From assembly GCA_964408185.1 (NCBI GenBank), contig CAYOYK010000002.1, forward strand, positions 62,001-126,000: DNA of 64,000 nt. The letters run 5' to 3'. The notes beneath the pieces were generated by a model that did no database searches, was not told the DNA's origin, and saw only the letters and a list, made by a program, of their open reading frames with translations. The stretch is from CAYOYK01 sp964408185 (GTDB lineage: Bacteria; Bacillota; Clostridia; Christensenellales; Aristaeellaceae). Shown here in pieces: positions 1 to 7,831 of the stretch (positions are counted from its first letter, which is position 1; each line of letters begins with the position of its first letter). The position numbers were made by a program, and so were the translations under genes.

Positions 1-1
1 G

Positions 2-808
2 CCGGTAACAAGCTCGCAGGCGGTACGGCAGGCGGTGGCATACTGCATTGACGCGCAGGCGCTGTGCGACACGGTGTTTGCGGGCTACGCGATGCCGGTG
101 TACGGCTACTACGGGCTGGGCCAGTGGATGACCCAGCAGGATACGCAGGCGCTCGTGGACAAGCTGGATCATTACGAGCTGAACCTATCGGCGGCTATCT
201 CCGTGCTGGAGGCGGACAGCTGGACGCTCAACGCGTCGGGCGCGGCGTTCGATCCGGCGACGGACAATGTGCGCTGTCAGCTGCAGGAGGACGGCACGCT
301 GCTCCCGCTGACGCTTAGGTGGGCTAAGCTGGAGAACAACGTGATCAGCGATGCAATCCGGGCCATGCTTGAACAAAACCTTCCGCAGGCAGGGATAGAG
401 CTTCAGGTGACAGAGATGCCGTTTGACGATATGCTTCGCCTGTATTACCGGGAGACGGACCGCTCTGCGTACAACATGTTCCAGCTGGGAACGAACTTCC
501 TGCAGGCGTTCGATCCTTACCTGACCTTCCACACCGGGGATGAGTATCAGGGCAGCCGCAACCAGACCGGCCTGCGCGACGAACGGCTGGAGAAGCTGGC
601 CAGCGCGCTCCGCGCGACCGACCCCGGCGATAACGAGAGCTACTATGTCAAATGGATGGCCTTTCAGGAGTACTTCGCGCAGGTGCTCCCGCTCGTGCCC
701 ATCTGCTCCAACGTCTACATGGACGTCGGAACGCCGTCCCTGCAGGGCTACAACCCCGCCTCTCTCTGGTCTTGGGCAAGCGCCATTTTGTATGCCACGG
801 TGCGGTAA
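2..808 (+). CDS. Peptide/nickel-type ABC transporter substrate-binding protein, C-terminal part (5' truncated)
   Basis: The frame is open from the window edge, so the N-terminus with signal peptide and lipobox lies outside. The first visible residues (VRQAVAYCIDAQAL, then FAGYAMPVYG) match the SBP_bac_5 stretch where family members read roughly VRQAIAYAIDREAL. Later parts (a KWMAFQEYFAQVLPLVPI-like segment, about residues 215-235) fit the family's C-terminal lobe. The family binds oligopeptides or other small solutes outside the membrane and delivers them to an ABC permease. No permease or ATPase follows; a terminator-like hairpin lies right after the stop, so this is probably the last gene of its unit. 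The ligand cannot be told from this fragment. Confidence 0.72.
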   Translation, partial: PVTSSQAVRQAVAYCIDAQALCDTVFAGYAMPVYGYYGLGQWMTQQDTQALVDKLDHYELNLSAAISVLEADSWTLNASGAAFDPATDNVRCQLQEDGTLLPLTLRWAKLENNVISDAIRAMLEQNLPQAGIELQVTEMPFDDMLRLYYRETDRSAYNMFQLGTNFLQAFDPYLTFHTGDEYQGSRNQTGLRDERLEKLASALRATDPGDNESYYVKWMAFQEYFAQVLPLVPICSNVYMDVGTPSLQGYNPASLWSWASAILYATVR

Positions 809-827
809 AAACGAGAATCCTCTTTCA

Positions 828-856
828 GGCCGGACGCATCTCTGCGCCCGGCTTTT
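828..856 (+). terminator. Intrinsic terminator after the substrate-binding protein gene
   Basis: GCCGGACGC (829-837) pairs with GCGCCCGGC (844-852) with one A/C mismatch around a 6-nt loop, and TTTT follows. Confidence 0.6.
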
Positions 857-896
857 GGCTCGCTTACTTTTTGCTGTACGATTGACGAACAAAAGT

Positions 897-926
897 CTTT
901 TCTTTTTGAATGACATCTGGTAGAAT
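897..926 (+). promoter_or_regulatory. Probable promoter of the EF-G-2-like gene
   Basis: An extended -10 (TGG TAGAAT, hexamer at 921-926) lies 100 nt before the start codon. No good -35 is present at 17 bp; instead a CTTTTCTTTTT tract (897-907) sits exactly 13 nt before the -10. The same arrangement occurs before the alpha/beta hydrolase gene at 4127-4156. Confidence 0.5.
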
Positions 927-1025
927 AGAATCCGTAAATATCGTTCCCATAGTGTCGGCAGGCCGAGAGCCTCCTGTACGCATTGGTACGCCGATGGCGA
1001 AAACATATATATAGGGGGAAATATC

Positions 1026-3107
1026 ATGGCAAATTACCAAACCAAGGACATCCGCAACATCGCCCTCATGGGGCATGGCAGCGAGGGCAAGACGACGCTT
1101 ACCGAAGCCCTGCTTTTCGCTGCCGGAATGATCGACCGTCAGGGCAAGGTGGAGGATGGAACCACCGTTACCGACTTTGATCCGGAGGAAATCCGCCGCA
1201 GCATCTCCATCAGCGCCGCGACCGCTCCTATCGATTGGAACGGCAAGATGCTCAATATTATTGATGTGCCCGGTTACTTTGACTTTATCGGCGAGATGAT
1301 GGGCCCTCTGCGCGTGGCGGAGACCGCCGCTATCCTTGTCAGCGCGGTAAGCGGCATTGAGGTCGGCACCGAAAAAGCGTGGGACTATGCCGTGCAAAAC
1401 CATGTGGGCCGCATGTTTATCGTAAACCAGATGGACCGCGATCATGCCGATTTTATGAAGGTACACACCGAGCTCCACGATAAGTACGGCACCAGCGTCG
1501 TGCCCGTTATGCTGCCCATCGGCAACGGCCCTGATTTTAAGGGCGTTGTCAACGTGCTGGAAAACAAAGCCTATGAGCGCACCGGAAAGGCCCCCAAGGA
1601 GATCCCCGTGCCCGCCGATATGGCCGCTCAGATCAAGACGGCTGTGGACGAGCTGACCGAGGCTGCCGCGTCCGCCGACGACGAGCTGATGATGAAGTAC
1701 CTTGACGGCGAGGAGCTCACCCACGAGGAGATCATGGAGGGCTTCAAGGCCGGTATGATCGATGGCAGCATCGTGCCTGTGATTCCGTGCAGCGCGCTTA
1801 CCGGCGTTGGCGTTGCCAAGCTGCTGGACGTGATGGCTGATTTTCTGCCGTCCCCCAAGCGCAACGTGTTCAAGGGCATCAACCCCAAGAACGATGAAGA
1901 AATCACCCGCGCCTGCAAGGCGGAAGAGCCCTTCTCCGCGCTGGTGTTCAAGACAATTGCCGACCCGTTTGTCGGGAAGCTGTCCCTGTTTAAGGTGATG
2001 AGCGGCAAGCTGTCCTCCGGCACTCCGCTGTACAACGCCAGCACCGAAAAGACCGAGAAAATCGCGGGCCTGTATGTGCTGCGCGGCAAAAAGCAGATCA
2101 CCGTGGATTCCCTGATCGCCGGCGATATCGGCGCGCTGAGCAAGCTGCAGTTCACATTCACGGGCGATACCCTCTGCGATCCCGCCCATCCCATCCAGTA
2201 TCCGCGCATTGAATTCCCGGCCACCTGCTTCAGCAAGGCGGTGTTTGCCGCCAAGCAGGGCGAGGAGGACAAGGTGTTCGGCGGTCTTGCCCGTTTGATG
2301 GAGGAGGATCCGTCCATCAAGGTCGAAAAGAACGCCGAGACCACCGAAACCCTGCTCTCCGGCCAAGGCGAGCTGCACCTTGACGTAATCAAAAACAAGC
2401 TGGCCAGCAAGTTCGGCGCAAAGGCCGATTTGCAGGACCCGCGCATTCCGTACCGTGAAACCATCAAAAAGACAGTCAAGTGCGAAGGACGCCACAAGAA
2501 GCAGACCGGCGGTCACGGCCAGTTTGGCGACGTGTGGATTGAGTTCTCTCCCATTGGCGATACCAACGAGGAGTTTGAATTTGTGGATGCGGTCGTCGGC
2601 GGCGTGGTGCCCCGTAACTTCATCCCGTCCGTTGAAAAGGGATTGCGCGAGAACATCCGCAAGGGCGTTTTGGCAGGCTATCCCATGGTTGGCCTGCGCG
2701 CCAAGCTGTACGACGGCAGCTATCACCCGGTGGACAGCTCCGAAATGGCCTTCAAAACCGCCGCTCGCATCGCCTTCAAGAAGGGCTGCATGGACGCGGG
2801 CGCTGTGCTGCTTGAGCCCATCATGCACGTGGAGGTGCTGGTGCCGGACGAATACATGGGCGATATCATGGGCGATATGAACAAGCGCCGCGGCCGCATC
2901 ATGGGCATGAATCAGGTCAACGGGCTTCAGCAGCTTGTCGCCGAGGCTCCTATGGCCGAGATGTTCAAGTACGCCACCGATCTGCGCTCCATGACGCAGG
3001 CGCGCGGCTCCTTCACCATGGCGTTTGAGCGCTATGAAGAGGTTCCCGCCAACGTCGCGCAGAAGATCATCGACAGCGCCAAGAAGGACGAGGAAGAAGA
3101 AGAATAA
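1026..3107 (+). CDS. Elongation factor G-like GTPase (EF-G-2 type)
   Basis: A 693-aa protein with the full EF-G layout: GTPase domain (1-280), beta-barrel domain II (about 300-390), then domains III-V. It differs from housekeeping FusA. The P-loop is GHGSEGKT (16-23) rather than GHIDAGKT, switch II is DVPGYFDF (80-87) rather than DTPGHVDF, and the specificity motif is NQMD (134-137) rather than NKMD. These changes and the early KVEDGTTVTDF stretch resemble Thermus EF-G-2-like paralogs, a family of uncertain role (ribosome-dependent GTPase activity is reported for the Thermus member). The tail is acidic (KKDEEEEE). The start follows AGGGGGAA. A separate canonical fusA is expected elsewhere. 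The translation role is inferred. Confidence 0.88.
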   Translation: MANYQTKDIRNIALMGHGSEGKTTLTEALLFAAGMIDRQGKVEDGTTVTDFDPEEIRRSISISAATAPIDWNGKMLNIIDVPGYFDFIGEMMGPLRVAETAAILVSAVSGIEVGTEKAWDYAVQNHVGRMFIVNQMDRDHADFMKVHTELHDKYGTSVVPVMLPIGNGPDFKGVVNVLENKAYERTGKAPKEIPVPADMAAQIKTAVDELTEAAASADDELMMKYLDGEELTHEEIMEGFKAGMIDGSIVPVIPCSALTGVGVAKLLDVMADFLPSPKRNVFKGINPKNDEEITRACKAEEPFSALVFKTIADPFVGKLSLFKVMSGKLSSGTPLYNASTEKTEKIAGLYVLRGKKQITVDSLIAGDIGALSKLQFTFTGDTLCDPAHPIQYPRIEFPATCFSKAVFAAKQGEEDKVFGGLARLMEEDPSIKVEKNAETTETLLSGQGELHLDVIKNKLASKFGAKADLQDPRIPYRETIKKTVKCEGRHKKQTGGHGQFGDVWIEFSPIGDTNEEFEFVDAVVGGVVPRNFIPSVEKGLRENIRKGVLAGYPMVGLRAKLYDGSYHPVDSSEMAFKTAARIAFKKGCMDAGAVLLEPIMHVEVLVPDEYMGDIMGDMNKRRGRIMGMNQVNGLQQLVAEAPMAEMFKYATDLRSMTQARGSFTMAFERYEEVPANVAQKIIDSAKKDEEEEE

Positions 3108-3126
3108 TCCCTTGGCTTTGCTGCCC

Positions 3127-3155
3127 GCCCTTCCCCCGGCTAACGGGGGAAGGGC
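3127..3155 (+). terminator. Hairpin after the EF-G-2-like gene
   Basis: A perfect 11-bp stem (GCCCTTCCCCC at 3127-3137 with GGGGGAAGGGC at 3145-3155) with a 7-nt loop. No T-run follows, so termination may be weak or the hairpin may protect the 3' end. Confidence 0.5.
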
Positions 3156-3184
3156 ATTGTCATGAAAAGGATGGGGGAAGCCGC

Positions 3185-4108
3185 ATGATTACAACCGTTT
3201 GCATGAATCCTTCCTTTGATAAAACCGCGTCCGTGGAAAGCCTGTTGGACGGGCATGTCAACCGCCTGCAAAACGTAAGATACGACGTGGGCGGAAAGGG
3301 CGTAAACGTCGCTATCGTACTCAAGCGGCTGAACGTCGCCGTGAAGTGCGTCGGCTGCGTGGGCGCCGACGACGAGGCTGCCTTTCGCGCGCTGGTGGAG
3401 GATGAGGGCGTTGCTTTTCGTTACCTCAGGCTGCCCGGAAAAATCCGAACGAACCTGAAGATACTGGATCAAACGTCCGGGCAAACGACGGAGTTCAACG
3501 AGCCGGGCCTGACGATGCAGGGGAATGACGAGGAGGAGTTCCTCAAGCTCCTGCAAGCCGAAAGCGCGGACAGCGAGTATGTGGTGCTGTCCGGCCGTCT
3601 GCCGACAGGATGCGGCAAGGACGTGTATCAGCAATGTATTCACGCTTTGCACGGCAAGCGCTGTATTCTGGACGCGGCGGACGAGTCCCTTCTGCTGGGC
3701 ACAGCCGAAAAGCCCTACCTCGTTAAGCCCAACCTGCAAGAGATGGAAGCCGCGCTGGGTACGCCGCTGCGCACGCTGCGCTCCATCCGCGATGCGGGAC
3801 TGGCGCTGCAAAAAAAGGGCGCGCAAAACGTTGTGATTTCCATGGGCCAATATGGGGCGATGCTTGTGCAGAGCGACGCCGCTATTTATGCGCCCGCGCT
3901 GCAGGTACAGGCGCGTTCCACGGTCGGCGCGGGGGACGCGATGATCGGCGGGATTTTGGCGGGGCTGTCCGATGGACGCACGCTGGAGGAATCGCTGCGC
4001 TACGGCATGGCGGCCGGGGCCGCCAGCGTGATGACGGACGGCACGCAGCTCATACAGGTGTCCGATTATGAGGCGCTGCTGCCGAAGGTCGTTTTGCAGC
4101 CGGTTTGA
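3185..4108 (+). CDS. 1-phosphofructokinase-like PfkB-family kinase
   Basis: A 307-aa ribokinase-family protein. It opens like FruK/LacC enzymes (TVCMNPSFDKT), has the sugar-binding GGKGVNVA stretch (about residues 37-44), and ends with the ATP/anion-hole motif VGAGDA holding the catalytic Asp (about 249). Members phosphorylate fructose 1-phosphate (FruK) or tagatose 6-phosphate (LacC) in the cytoplasm. No fructose PTS or FruR regulator adjoins it, so the substrate is unproven; FruK is the commoner assignment in Clostridia. The start follows a GGGGGAAG ribosome-binding site. It lies between two hairpin/promoter regions and may be monocistronic. Confidence 0.82.
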   Translation: MITTVCMNPSFDKTASVESLLDGHVNRLQNVRYDVGGKGVNVAIVLKRLNVAVKCVGCVGADDEAAFRALVEDEGVAFRYLRLPGKIRTNLKILDQTSGQTTEFNEPGLTMQGNDEEEFLKLLQAESADSEYVVLSGRLPTGCGKDVYQQCIHALHGKRCILDAADESLLLGTAEKPYLVKPNLQEMEAALGTPLRTLRSIRDAGLALQKKGAQNVVISMGQYGAMLVQSDAAIYAPALQVQARSTVGAGDAMIGGILAGLSDGRTLEESLRYGMAAGAASVMTDGTQLIQVSDYEALLPKVVLQPV

Positions 4109-4126
4109 CGCGCCTTCCGATTGACG

Positions 4127-4156
4127 CTTTTCTTTTTACACAAGATGGGGTAAAAT
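4127..4156 (+). promoter_or_regulatory. Promoter-like element before the hydrolase-murF-ddl-dxs-tlyA cluster
   Basis: TAAAAT (4151-4156) is preceded by a CTTTTCTTTTT tract (4127-4137) at exactly 13 nt, the same geometry as before the EF-G-2 gene. A TTGACG abuts the tract at 4121-4126 but is too far (24 nt) to act as a normal -35. Confidence 0.4.
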
Positions 4157-4172
4157 AGCCTTGGTTCAAATA

Positions 4173-4973
4173 ATGGAGGTGTGCCCAACGGTCGAGCTGA
4201 ATGGTTGCCACGTCCACGTGGAGCGAAGCCCGCGCGACGGAGCCTGCCGACGCGTGCTGCTGCTGCATGGCTGGGGCTGCGACAGTACAATCTTCTCGTT
4301 TATCTCGTCCGGTTTGGCGGAACAGGCGGATGTGACCGTGCTGGATTTTCCCGGCCACGGCAAGAGCGACGAGCCGCCGGAGCCATGGGGCGTGCCGGAG
4401 TACGCCGCGATGGTAAAGGCGCTGATCGAGCGGGAAAAGCTGGCCCCCGTGGAGATTGTTGCCCATTCCTTCGGTGCGCGGGTCGCGCTGTACCTCGCGT
4501 CCGAATGGCCGGAGCTGGTGGATAAGCTGGTTATTACGGGCGGCGCGGGCGTAAAAAAGCCCGCCTCCATTGCGCAGCAAAAGCGGCAGAGACGCTTCAA
4601 GCGCTACAACGCGCTGCTTTCCAAGCTGGCCGACGTGAAGCCGTTTGCAAAGCCGGCGGCAAAAATGCAGCAAGCGCTTCGCATGCGGTATGGCTCGCCG
4701 GACTACAATCGCCTCAGCGACAGCATGCGGCGCACGTTTGTCAAGGTGATCTCGCTGGACTTGGTAGACCGGCTGCCGCTTGTCAAGGCCCCGACGCTGC
4801 TCATCTGGGGCAGCGCGGATACCGAAACGCCGCTGTGGATGGGGCAGGTTATGGAGCGGGAAATCCCGGACGCCGGGATGGTGATCTTTGAGGGCGGAAG
4901 CCACTTTGCTTTTTTGGAGCAATGGCAACGCTTTCTGATTATTGTCAAGCGCTTTGTACTGGAGGATTCATAA
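4173..4973 (+). CDS. Alpha/beta-fold hydrolase
   Basis: About 266 aa, cytoplasmic. The fold is shown by the oxyanion-hole motif LLHGWG (about residues 27-32), the DFPGHGKSD stretch, and the nucleophile elbow VAHSFGAR (Ser in A-H-S-F-G). A late Asp region (WGSADTETP) and His (EGGSHFAFLE) complete a Ser-Asp-His triad. The substrate cannot be read from sequence; the relatives are MhpC/BioH-like esterases. The start is uncertain: ATG 4173 is preferred, but a GGAGGTG lies just inside the gene, and a TTG at 4161 is also in frame. The stop is 4 nt before the MurF-like gene, so the two are probably co-transcribed. Confidence 0.8.
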   Translation: MEVCPTVELNGCHVHVERSPRDGACRRVLLLHGWGCDSTIFSFISSGLAEQADVTVLDFPGHGKSDEPPEPWGVPEYAAMVKALIEREKLAPVEIVAHSFGARVALYLASEWPELVDKLVITGGAGVKKPASIAQQKRQRRFKRYNALLSKLADVKPFAKPAAKMQQALRMRYGSPDYNRLSDSMRRTFVKVISLDLVDRLPLVKAPTLLIWGSADTETPLWMGQVMEREIPDAGMVIFEGGSHFAFLEQWQRFLIIVKRFVLEDS

Positions 4974-4976
4974 GGC

Positions 4977-6590
4977 ATGGTCATCACGATCGAGCGGGTG
5001 CTGCTGGGGATGATTCCGGTGCTTTGCGGCTTTTTTGCCAGCAGAAGCCTGCTGCATTACTTTCAACTGGAGAGCTACCAGTTTCCCGGATTCTTTCGCA
5101 CGATCCGGCGCAACCGCGCGCACGCGCTCTTGCCGGGCTTGTGCGCGGCAGTTGTTTGCGTAGGGCTGTTTTACGCGTTTGATAAGCTCGTGCTGCCTTG
5201 CCAAAGCGATGCGCTCGCGCTGACGATGGGCGCGCTGCTCGCGGCCCTATCCGCCGTGTGCGGGCTGATTATCTCCCGCGCGTTTTCTGTGAGGAACGCC
5301 AAAAAGAAGCTCGTCTACACCGGGCGCGTCAAGCGCCTGCTTGCTGTATACCTGATTGTGCTGGCTGCCGTATCCTTGGTGCTGGCCTGCTTGCCGCTGG
5401 CGATTCTGCCCGCGATCACCCCGCTGCTGCTGCCGCTTTGGCTTGCGCTGGCGGGGCTGCTGGCGTGGCCGATCGAAAAGCTGATCAGCGAGCTGTATTT
5501 CCGCGACGCGCGCAGAAAGCTGCTGTCCGTGCAGGGCCTGCGTCGTATCGGCATTACCGGCAGCTACGGAAAAACAACGGTCAAGCACATTTTGGGCACC
5601 ATCCTATCCGAAAAATACCCGACGCTTGTTACGCCTGCCAGCTTTAACACGCCGATGGGCGTAAGCCGAGCCATCCGCGAGAAGCTAACGCCGTCCTATC
5701 AGGTGTTTGTGGGGGAGATGGGCGCGCGCCATGTTGGCGATATCAAGGAGATGTGCCGTCTGGTACGGCCGACCATCGGCGTGCTGACCTCCGTAGGGCC
5801 GCAGCACTTGGACACGTTTAGGACGATGGATCGCATCATCGGCACCAAGTATGAGCTGATAGAGGCCCTGCCGGACGATTCCATGAGCTTCTTCCCAAAT
5901 GACAACGGCGTATGTCTCGACCTGTACCGCAAGACCCAAAAGCCCAAAACGTTGGTCAGCGTGGAAAAGACGGACGAAGCCGACTGCTGGAGCGAGAACG
6001 TTTGTGCTTCCGCGTCGGGCAGCAGCTTTGAGCTCTGCTTCCGAGGGGAAGCGCCCATCGCCTGCCAGACGCGGCTGCTGGGCAAACACAATATCCAAAA
6101 CATTTTGCTGGGCGCGGCGGTCGCCAAGCACATTGGTCTGAGCGGTAAGCAGATCGCCCACGGCATATCCAAGCTGGAGCCTGTGAAGAGCCGCCTTGAG
6201 CTGATGAGCCGCCCCGGCGCGTTTACCATCATCAACGACGCGTTCAACAGCAATCCCGTCGGCGCAAAGGCAGCGCTGGACGTGTTCCGGCAGTTTCCTG
6301 CGCGGCGCATCATCATTACGCCGGGCATGGTGGAGCTGGGCGAAAAAGAAGCGGAGTACAACCGCGCGTTCGGCCGGCAAATGGCCTCGTGCGTGGACGT
6401 CGCCATCATCGTGGGCAAAAAGCGCGCCCAGCCGATCATCGACGGGCTGCTGAGCGAGGGCTTTCCGCAGGAGCAAATCCACCGGGTGGACAGTCTGGAC
6501 GATTCCACCAAGCTGCTCAACGAGATGGTGACGCCGAGCGACACGGTGCTGTACGAGAACGATCTGCCGGATAATTATCAGGAAGCGTAA
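4977..6590 (+). CDS. MurF-like Mur ligase with an N-terminal membrane domain
   Basis: A 537-aa protein in two parts. Residues 1-170 hold about five hydrophobic segments (near 5-22, 50-68, 82-101, 120-142 and 146-165). From about 188 on it is a Mur ligase: ATP-binding GSYGKTT (195-201), the TPASFNTPMG stretch, the Mg-site region EMGARHVGDI, and the C-terminal domain (INDAFNSNP, then ITPGMVELG). MurF adds D-Ala-D-Ala to UDP-MurNAc-tripeptide; the Ddl gene directly downstream, which makes that dipeptide, supports this. The cytosolic MurF substrate-binding N-domain is replaced by the membrane region, so it may be a specialised ligase rather than the only MurF. GGAGG lies 11 nt before the ATG. Confidence 0.8.
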   Translation: MVITIERVLLGMIPVLCGFFASRSLLHYFQLESYQFPGFFRTIRRNRAHALLPGLCAAVVCVGLFYAFDKLVLPCQSDALALTMGALLAALSAVCGLIISRAFSVRNAKKKLVYTGRVKRLLAVYLIVLAAVSLVLACLPLAILPAITPLLLPLWLALAGLLAWPIEKLISELYFRDARRKLLSVQGLRRIGITGSYGKTTVKHILGTILSEKYPTLVTPASFNTPMGVSRAIREKLTPSYQVFVGEMGARHVGDIKEMCRLVRPTIGVLTSVGPQHLDTFRTMDRIIGTKYELIEALPDDSMSFFPNDNGVCLDLYRKTQKPKTLVSVEKTDEADCWSENVCASASGSSFELCFRGEAPIACQTRLLGKHNIQNILLGAAVAKHIGLSGKQIAHGISKLEPVKSRLELMSRPGAFTIINDAFNSNPVGAKAALDVFRQFPARRIIITPGMVELGEKEAEYNRAFGRQMASCVDVAIIVGKKRAQPIIDGLLSEGFPQEQIHRVDSLDDSTKLLNEMVTPSDTVLYENDLPDNYQEA

Positions 6591-6602
6591 GGAGAGAGCA
6601 AC

Positions 6603-7811
6603 ATGAGCAAGATGCAATTGGGCGTGATATATGGCAGCCGCACCTGCGAGCACGAGGTGTCGATCATCAGCGCGGTGCAGATGATGCGAGCCGCCGACCC
6701 GGAGCTGTACGACGTGATTCCCATTTACATCAGCATGCGCGGCCAATGGTTTACGGGCGCGCCGCTGATGGAAATGACCACCTATTCGCCCTTTGACGAA
6801 AATCGCAAGGGCTTGACCCGCGTGTCGCTGGATATGACGCCCGGCTCCGGCGCGCTGCTTTGCACGGATGCACCGCGCGGACTCTTTCACAAGGAGACGC
6901 AGCGGGTCGTCGCAAGGCTGGACTGCGTGATCCCCGTGATGCACGGCATGCACGGCGAGGATGGCACGCTGCAGGGGCTTTTGGAGCTGTGCAACCTGCC
7001 CTACGCCAGCTCCGGCGTGGGCGCGTCCTCCATCGGCATGGACAAGGTGCTGATGAAGGAGTTCTTTCGGGGCGGGCAGTTCCCGGTGCTGCCCAGCGTC
7101 AGCTTTTTGCGCGACGAGTGGGAGGCCGACGCGGAACGCGTGCTGAACGAGATTGAGAAGGCTCTGCCGTACCCCGTGTTTGTCAAGCCCGCGATGCTGG
7201 GCTCTTCCATCGGAGTGAGCAAGGCCAAGGACCGCGACGGCCTGCGGGACGCGCTGGAGCTGGCCTATGAGTTCGACCGCAAAACGCTGGTGGAGCAGGG
7301 CCTCGAAAGTCCGCTGGAGCTCAACTGCTCCGTGCTGGGCTATGGGCTGGAAACCGAGGCCTCTCCGATCGAGATGCCTATCTCTGGCGGCGACTTGCTG
7401 GATTTTTCAGAGAAGTATCTGCAAGGCGGCAGCTCCACAAAGGGCATGGCTTCGCTCAAGCGCGTTCTGCCCGCGCCCATCGAGGAGGAGCTCAAGGCCA
7501 GAATCCAACAGCTCTCCGTGGATATCTTCAGGCACATGGATTGCAAGGGCGTGGTGCGCATCGACTACATGTACGACGCCAAGACCGACGGCCTGTATAT
7601 CACCGAGATCAACACGATCCCCGGCTCGCTGGCCTACTACCTGTGGGAGAACGCCGGCGTGAGCTATGCGGAGCTCATCAACAGGCTGGTTAAGTACGCT
7701 CTGCGCGCGCATCAGGAAAAGACGGACAGCAACTATGCCTTCTCGTCCGATATTCTTAAGGGCGTGACATTGGGAGGCAAGGCGGGCGGCAAGCTCGGCG
7801 CAAAGCGATAA
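6603..7811 (+). CDS. ddl: D-alanine--D-alanine ligase
   Basis: A 402-aa ATP-grasp ligase that joins two D-alanines for peptidoglycan precursors. Seen in order: the N-terminal GSRTCEHEVSIIS loop, MHGMHGEDGTLQGLLE (about 117-132), MDK, the ATP-grasp Lys in VFVKPAMLGSSIGVSK, the omega-loop DFSEKY, and the metal-binding ITEINTIPGS. The Lys-Tyr pair of the omega-loop, which favours D-Ala, is kept; VanA-type D-Ala-D-Lac ligases lose it. The DFSEKY and NTIPGSLAYYL segments resemble VanG-like ligases as well as clostridial Ddl, so a D-Ser-using enzyme cannot be fully excluded, but there is no vanXY/vanT next to it. The basic, Gly-rich tail is longer than usual. AAGGAGAG precedes the ATG. Confidence 0.9.
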   Translation: MSKMQLGVIYGSRTCEHEVSIISAVQMMRAADPELYDVIPIYISMRGQWFTGAPLMEMTTYSPFDENRKGLTRVSLDMTPGSGALLCTDAPRGLFHKETQRVVARLDCVIPVMHGMHGEDGTLQGLLELCNLPYASSGVGASSIGMDKVLMKEFFRGGQFPVLPSVSFLRDEWEADAERVLNEIEKALPYPVFVKPAMLGSSIGVSKAKDRDGLRDALELAYEFDRKTLVEQGLESPLELNCSVLGYGLETEASPIEMPISGGDLLDFSEKYLQGGSSTKGMASLKRVLPAPIEEELKARIQQLSVDIFRHMDCKGVVRIDYMYDAKTDGLYITEINTIPGSLAYYLWENAGVSYAELINRLVKYALRAHQEKTDSNYAFSSDILKGVTLGGKAGGKLGAKR

Positions 7812-7831
7812 GCACAAAGGAGCGTATCGGG

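Noticed and set aside
886..897. GAACAAAAGTCT as a LexA box before the EF-G-2 gene
   Set aside because: Only the left half-site matches; the right half (GTCT) has two mismatches.
882..926. TTGACG (882-887) as the -35 for TAGAAT (921-926)
   Set aside because: The 33-bp gap is far outside the normal spacing.
864..2828. Long minus-strand open frame (654 codons) opposite the EF-G-2 gene
   Set aside because: It mirrors a strongly conserved gene in GC-rich DNA, has no family motifs and no ribosome-binding site.
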